Positions 60,101 through 64,000 of a DNA stretch of 64,000 nt are shown piece after piece. The notes under the pieces were generated by a model. The model did no database searches. It had not been told where the DNA came from and saw nothing but the letters and a program-made list of their open reading frames with translations. Within the stretch, counting starts at the first letter, position 1. Every line of letters starts with the position of its first letter. Origin of the DNA: Ignelater luminosus (Eukaryota; Arthropoda; Insecta; Coleoptera; Elateridae); the NCBI GenBank assembly GCA_011009095.1, contig VTPC01091010.1, positions 16,612-80,611 of the forward strand. The letters run 5' to 3'. The position numbers were made by a program, and so were the translations under genes.

Positions 60101-63100
60101 CAAAATTGATAAAAATGTTCTGTTGGTATCTCGCTTACACCACTGCACTGGAATATTGTTCATTTTTTTCTTCTTAGAAGCGTCCAACCCAGTCAAAACA
60201 GTTTAGTTTGCAATTTTTCTTGTAGAATATTTTTTTATCTACTGTAGGTACCATCGTTTCATATCATTATGACAGTAATTGAAATATTCTTCTTTTATTA
60301 CTACTGATGTTGGACTCCAAATTGAATGATGAGTCGAACCGTAAAAATGTCAGGGTGAACAGTCAAAATAAAAGAATTGAAAAGTTGCGCTGCTCTAAAT
60401 TTTAGTCCGCTTTTCTTTTTGCAACTTGGCCATTTCCCTGCGAATTTTCTTCGTTTTGTTTTTGCTATAACAAAATAGTCGATTCAAAACTAATTTAGTT
60501 ATCTTGAGCTTCAGAATGTCTTATTTTCCTTTCAATCAAACGCATTAGACTGTCACGTCAGCTTGCTATAAGCACCATAAATTTTTTTGTATGGAGCCAC
60601 CATTTGATTGTGTGGATTTTGACCGTTTTCTTCCTTTAGTTTTATTTACCATCTTTGAGCAATCCTCACGATTTGAACGTTTAAGCTGAAATCTTTTTGT
60701 ATTCCTAATAGTATACTTTTTCCTAACATATTTCGTCTTGCACGTCTCATCAAACGAGAAGCGACAGACATTGCGTGACAACATTACGCGCACTATCCTA
60801 TAAACTTAAGTTTCACTAATGTAATAATGACCTTTCAATCAGTAAATTTAGTGTTACATATTTGAACCTAGTCACTATGGCAGCTTCAAGAATTTCTTTC
60901 CCTGCCATGTATTATAAGCTTGTTATTTCAAACTATCTAGCGGTCATTAGTAGTAATTTCCACAAAAAAATACCAGTCCAGTTTGCGTGTTTGTTACATC
61001 GTATCAACAACAACGTTATTAATAAATTTCTCTTATTGTTTTTTTTACCAAAACGACAAAAACAAAGCATTTAATGGCGTATTTGTGCGCCTATGTAAAA
61101 TGGAAAAAAATGTTTAAATAAACATCTTTCATTTTATTAGAATCCGGATATAATCAAAAGGAATGAAAAGAATCTTCTTTATGTTATTTTGGCACAAGGT
61201 ATTTTGTGTGTAAGCTTGCTGAAAATCGCCTACACAAAAGATTACATAATTGACGTAAATGCCTTTCAAATTGGGGGCTATAAATTTCAGGGGTCTCTCT
61301 ATCTGGGTGTTGTGGAACTGCATTACTATGCGTCAGTGAGATTCCATCTCTTTTCTTGTCCTGGTTTCGTATCAAGTTCAGAGGAATTTCATTCAGAAAT
61401 AACATTCGGTAACCTTTGCACGAGTTTTGTTTTCATTTTTATGTATACAAATAATGACAATATAAACCGTTCTTCCGTTTTATAAACACAGCATTCAGAA
61501 TGTTGTTCAATTTGTTTTCTCTTTTAACATGTTTGCGTGTGTATGTTTTTTAAAACAATTTTACAATTTCCCTTTAGGTTAGTTCATTTTTAAAATTAAT
61601 TTTCTAAAACTAATTACTTATTTGAAGCAAGCCAGGCCATGGTTGTAGTTATTCTAGAAAGTAAATTAGATGTAAGATCGTTGAACAAAATTAGTTTATG
61701 CATCAAGTACGAAGAACTTGACATTGCAAATGTAGGTGTGTTGTAATTTAAATTGGATGCCTCTGTTAATGTTAATTTAATGCGACAGGCAATATCTGGG
61801 GTATGTTTATGTATAACATCTCGTGTCGAGATGACCTCCAAAATGTACAGGGTTGAATTAGAAGGGTTAAATTTAGAAGGGTTTCATTAGCAAGTGGGAA
61901 CAATAAAAATCTGTCACCTAAACACCGCAGTTATTTTTATGCTCGTTAGGTAGGCCATTTTAATCCATATTTGCATCTAAAAATCATTCTTATTTCTTCT
62001 TAATAATTAGGGTAAAAATATAGTTTCTTATGAAGAAAATGTACAATCAGAAAATCTTAAAAAATTCCTAAAACTGAATTATAATTTAGTTTTAGCTTCA
62101 GGTCTTTTTAGTTATGTATTTATAATAGCAGCGAGATAGTTAAAGGTAGTTTCCTTCTAACCATAAAACATTACACACATACATAACACACGGCTTGTTT
62201 TAGCTCTAGTTGTATAACAGAAATGTAAACAACCTCGTTTCAGTTGCATTTGAAACTTTTGGTATGTAATGAGTAGGTTTGTTTGGAAGTCGTAACCGCT
62301 TGAATTGCATCAGAGTGCGGGGCATTTATTTACTTACTTGTTAACCAACGTTTAATCTGGGAAAAGGAGGATGACGTTCGAGAAAATAATTTGGGATGAA
62401 CAAAAGCTAGACCTACCCTAATCTTAATCTGGGTCACCCACTCCGTCACAATGATGCATGTGTAAAATAAAGTAGCTCCGACCACCTGCCGTGTTTATGA
62501 ATGAGTTTATATTTCAGATAAAAGTTTTGCTTCCGTCTTCCTCGTTTTTACTCACACGTCATTCCTGTTTATCTTCGCCTTTATCTGATGCACTACGGTT
62601 GCTTCTACACGTATCAGTCATAGGTTTGTCGCAAGAATTTTAAGAATCCACTTGTTTATACTACGATACTTCGTATTCGCCGAGTTATTTTACTACTTGT
62701 GTGTACTCCAAGTCGATATCTCAATATATCCAGACTTTAACATTTCTCCTTTTACGTTTACCCTTGGTGCTATTTTTATACATCGTTCCCACGAGGTCTC
62801 TGACTATAAATTATAAATTTATTTATGTAATGTTATACAGAACGGATTTTTATTTTGCTTTTTTTTTTAATATTCTTTATGGATTCTTATTATTGAAAGG
62901 TCCTTCACTCCATAACGAAAATATAAGATCAATAGTGAAGCCTTTCGATACCCACGTTTCATTTAAAAACACTTTTTGCATAAATAACTTTCATCTTACA
63001 AATTTATTTCCTTAATTTACTTTTTTTTTTAATATGAGCAACCTTGTAGATTGTAAATACTCTTTGCAAACTTATAATTGCATAAAATATCAAATAAATG

Positions 63101-64000
63101 TTCCAAATAGAATTCGAATTTAGTTGGCCATTGTTATGATATTAGGAACCTTTCTGGGCAAAAATTCTGAAGAAGACCATATCGACAAAGTGCATCTGGC
63201 AGGCTTCCTCCTGAAGACTAAAGCACTCGATTTTCTCAGAACCAAACATTTGCGAATATCTAGAGAAGCAAAACATAGAAAATGAAAATAATGAAGTCAC
63301 TGTGCTGTTTCGACATCTAGTTGCCTGCTTGCCGCAAATATTATTGTATTCTGCCATGTTGTGGAAAATCATGGTCTAAATTAGTTCATTTACACAAAAC
63401 ACATGAACATGCAGTCGCCATTTAATCAAATTATTAATGGTTATTTTTTGGAATAGCTCTTCCCAAACTGACTGACTTGAAAGAAATTGATATGTTTTCA
63501 GTATTCTGTTCCAAAATGATCACAAGCGAGACACTAAATTGATTCATTCACAAATGTATCAAAAAGTACATTTTTCTTTTTGGACCAAGAATTTACTTTT
63601 ATAATTTTTTCAACCAAGTTTAGATTTTGCCTATGATTCCTAAAGTCCTTTAATTTCTATTATGTCGATCTACAAGATATATATATAATTTCAGATACTT
63701 GTGCCCTAGCTTGATTCTTTTTTGCAATATGGTCAGTATGATTTTAGACCAAACGTAGAAAATCGATGATAAATGAAAAATTAAATCAAAGTTCAGGATC
63801 AACAGTTGTTTCGATCTATCCTTCTAACAATTTAAAGACAGAACAGACCAAACTCAATATTGATATGCATGAACAAGTGTCCAAAAAATAAAAACAAAAG
63901 AAGAGTGAATACCGGATCATTTCGAAGTAACTTTAACTTTAACAAATTGCAAAATTGTCCAAACAACAGACTCAAGTGCACTAGGTAATTTTCTCGGTAA
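57181..64000 (+). other. End of the window: AT-rich intronic sequence, no gene recognised
   Basis: Lone TA-CAGGGT termini lie at 58978 and 61848 without partners. A minus-strand frame at 61614-61841 next to the second terminus could be a transposon remnant but shows no motif. The stretch 62290-62640 is GC-richer and holds two TAATCTGGG motifs (62353 and 62422), a homeodomain-type core. A plus-strand frame at about 63152-63281 (LGKNSEEDHIDKVHLAG) is open for about 43 codons without a known match. No further exon of the Osa-like gene was found. Confidence 0.45.

Noticed and set aside
63142..63372. Gene on either strand near the window end
   Set aside because: Both strands are open for 45-75 codons, but no motif, splice signal or compositional shift supports either.
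1..64000. CRISPR arrays, operons, prokaryotic regulators
   Set aside because: No regularly spaced short repeats with unique spacers. The spliced exons and insect-type transposons show a eukaryotic genome.

Overview
The window looks like a stretch of an insect nuclear genome. It is AT-rich and mostly non-coding, with spliced exons, long introns, many short inverted-repeat transposons, a mariner-type transposase, a non-LTR reverse transcriptase and three runs of N (100, 400 and 10 bases). Termini of the TA-CAGGGT type recur at positions 92, 16797, 19176, 20105, 43250, 43636, 48953, 58980 and 61850. This is typical of insect genomes full of mariner-like elements. I cannot name the species.

Only two exons are convincing, both on the plus strand and both in phase 0. 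Exon A (13701-13943) encodes 81 residues very rich in Pro, Ser, Gly and Gln. Exon B (21994-22053) encodes 20 residues. They fit the low-complexity N-terminal part of the trithorax-group SWI/SNF subunit Osa (ARID1 type). That name rests on remembered composition and short motifs, so it is tentative. On this reading the window is the inside of one large gene: an intron before exon A, an 8.05 kb intron between A and B, and an intron of at least 41.9 kb after B. A weaker candidate exon lies at 326-460.

From 0 to 13 kb the sequence is a graveyard of DNA transposons. It holds an element with long inverted ends around a decayed DUF7869-like gene (1431-3536), a foldback element (4687-5343), a hAT-like element (about 6357-8967) split by a second foldback element with GC-rich arms and a 6-bp target duplication (6473-7523), two related copies of an unnamed repeat (3.9 and 9.7 kb), and a 0.9 kb element with 12-bp perfect ends (10870-11765). 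From 16.8 to 19.2 kb is a DD41D mariner-like element whose transposase is broken by one stop codon. From 22 to 33 kb there is a tandem duplication of about 390 bp (24.8-25.7 kb) and a small foldback element (30131-30498). From 33.4 to 35.7 kb an N gap is followed by a satellite-like array of about 190-bp units and a 60-bp minisatellite. At 43 kb two tRNA-like SINE heads point away from each other beside a MITE. From 54.1 to 57.2 kb a terminal-repeat element abuts a 5'-truncated, frameshifted non-LTR retrotransposon. The remainder is AT-rich intron with isolated hairpins and a few GC-richer islands of unknown role.

Nothing here is prokaryotic: no operon, CRISPR array or ribosome-binding-site pattern was seen. 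The most interesting material is the set of nested, foldback and long-terminal-repeat elements and the two phase-0 exons.
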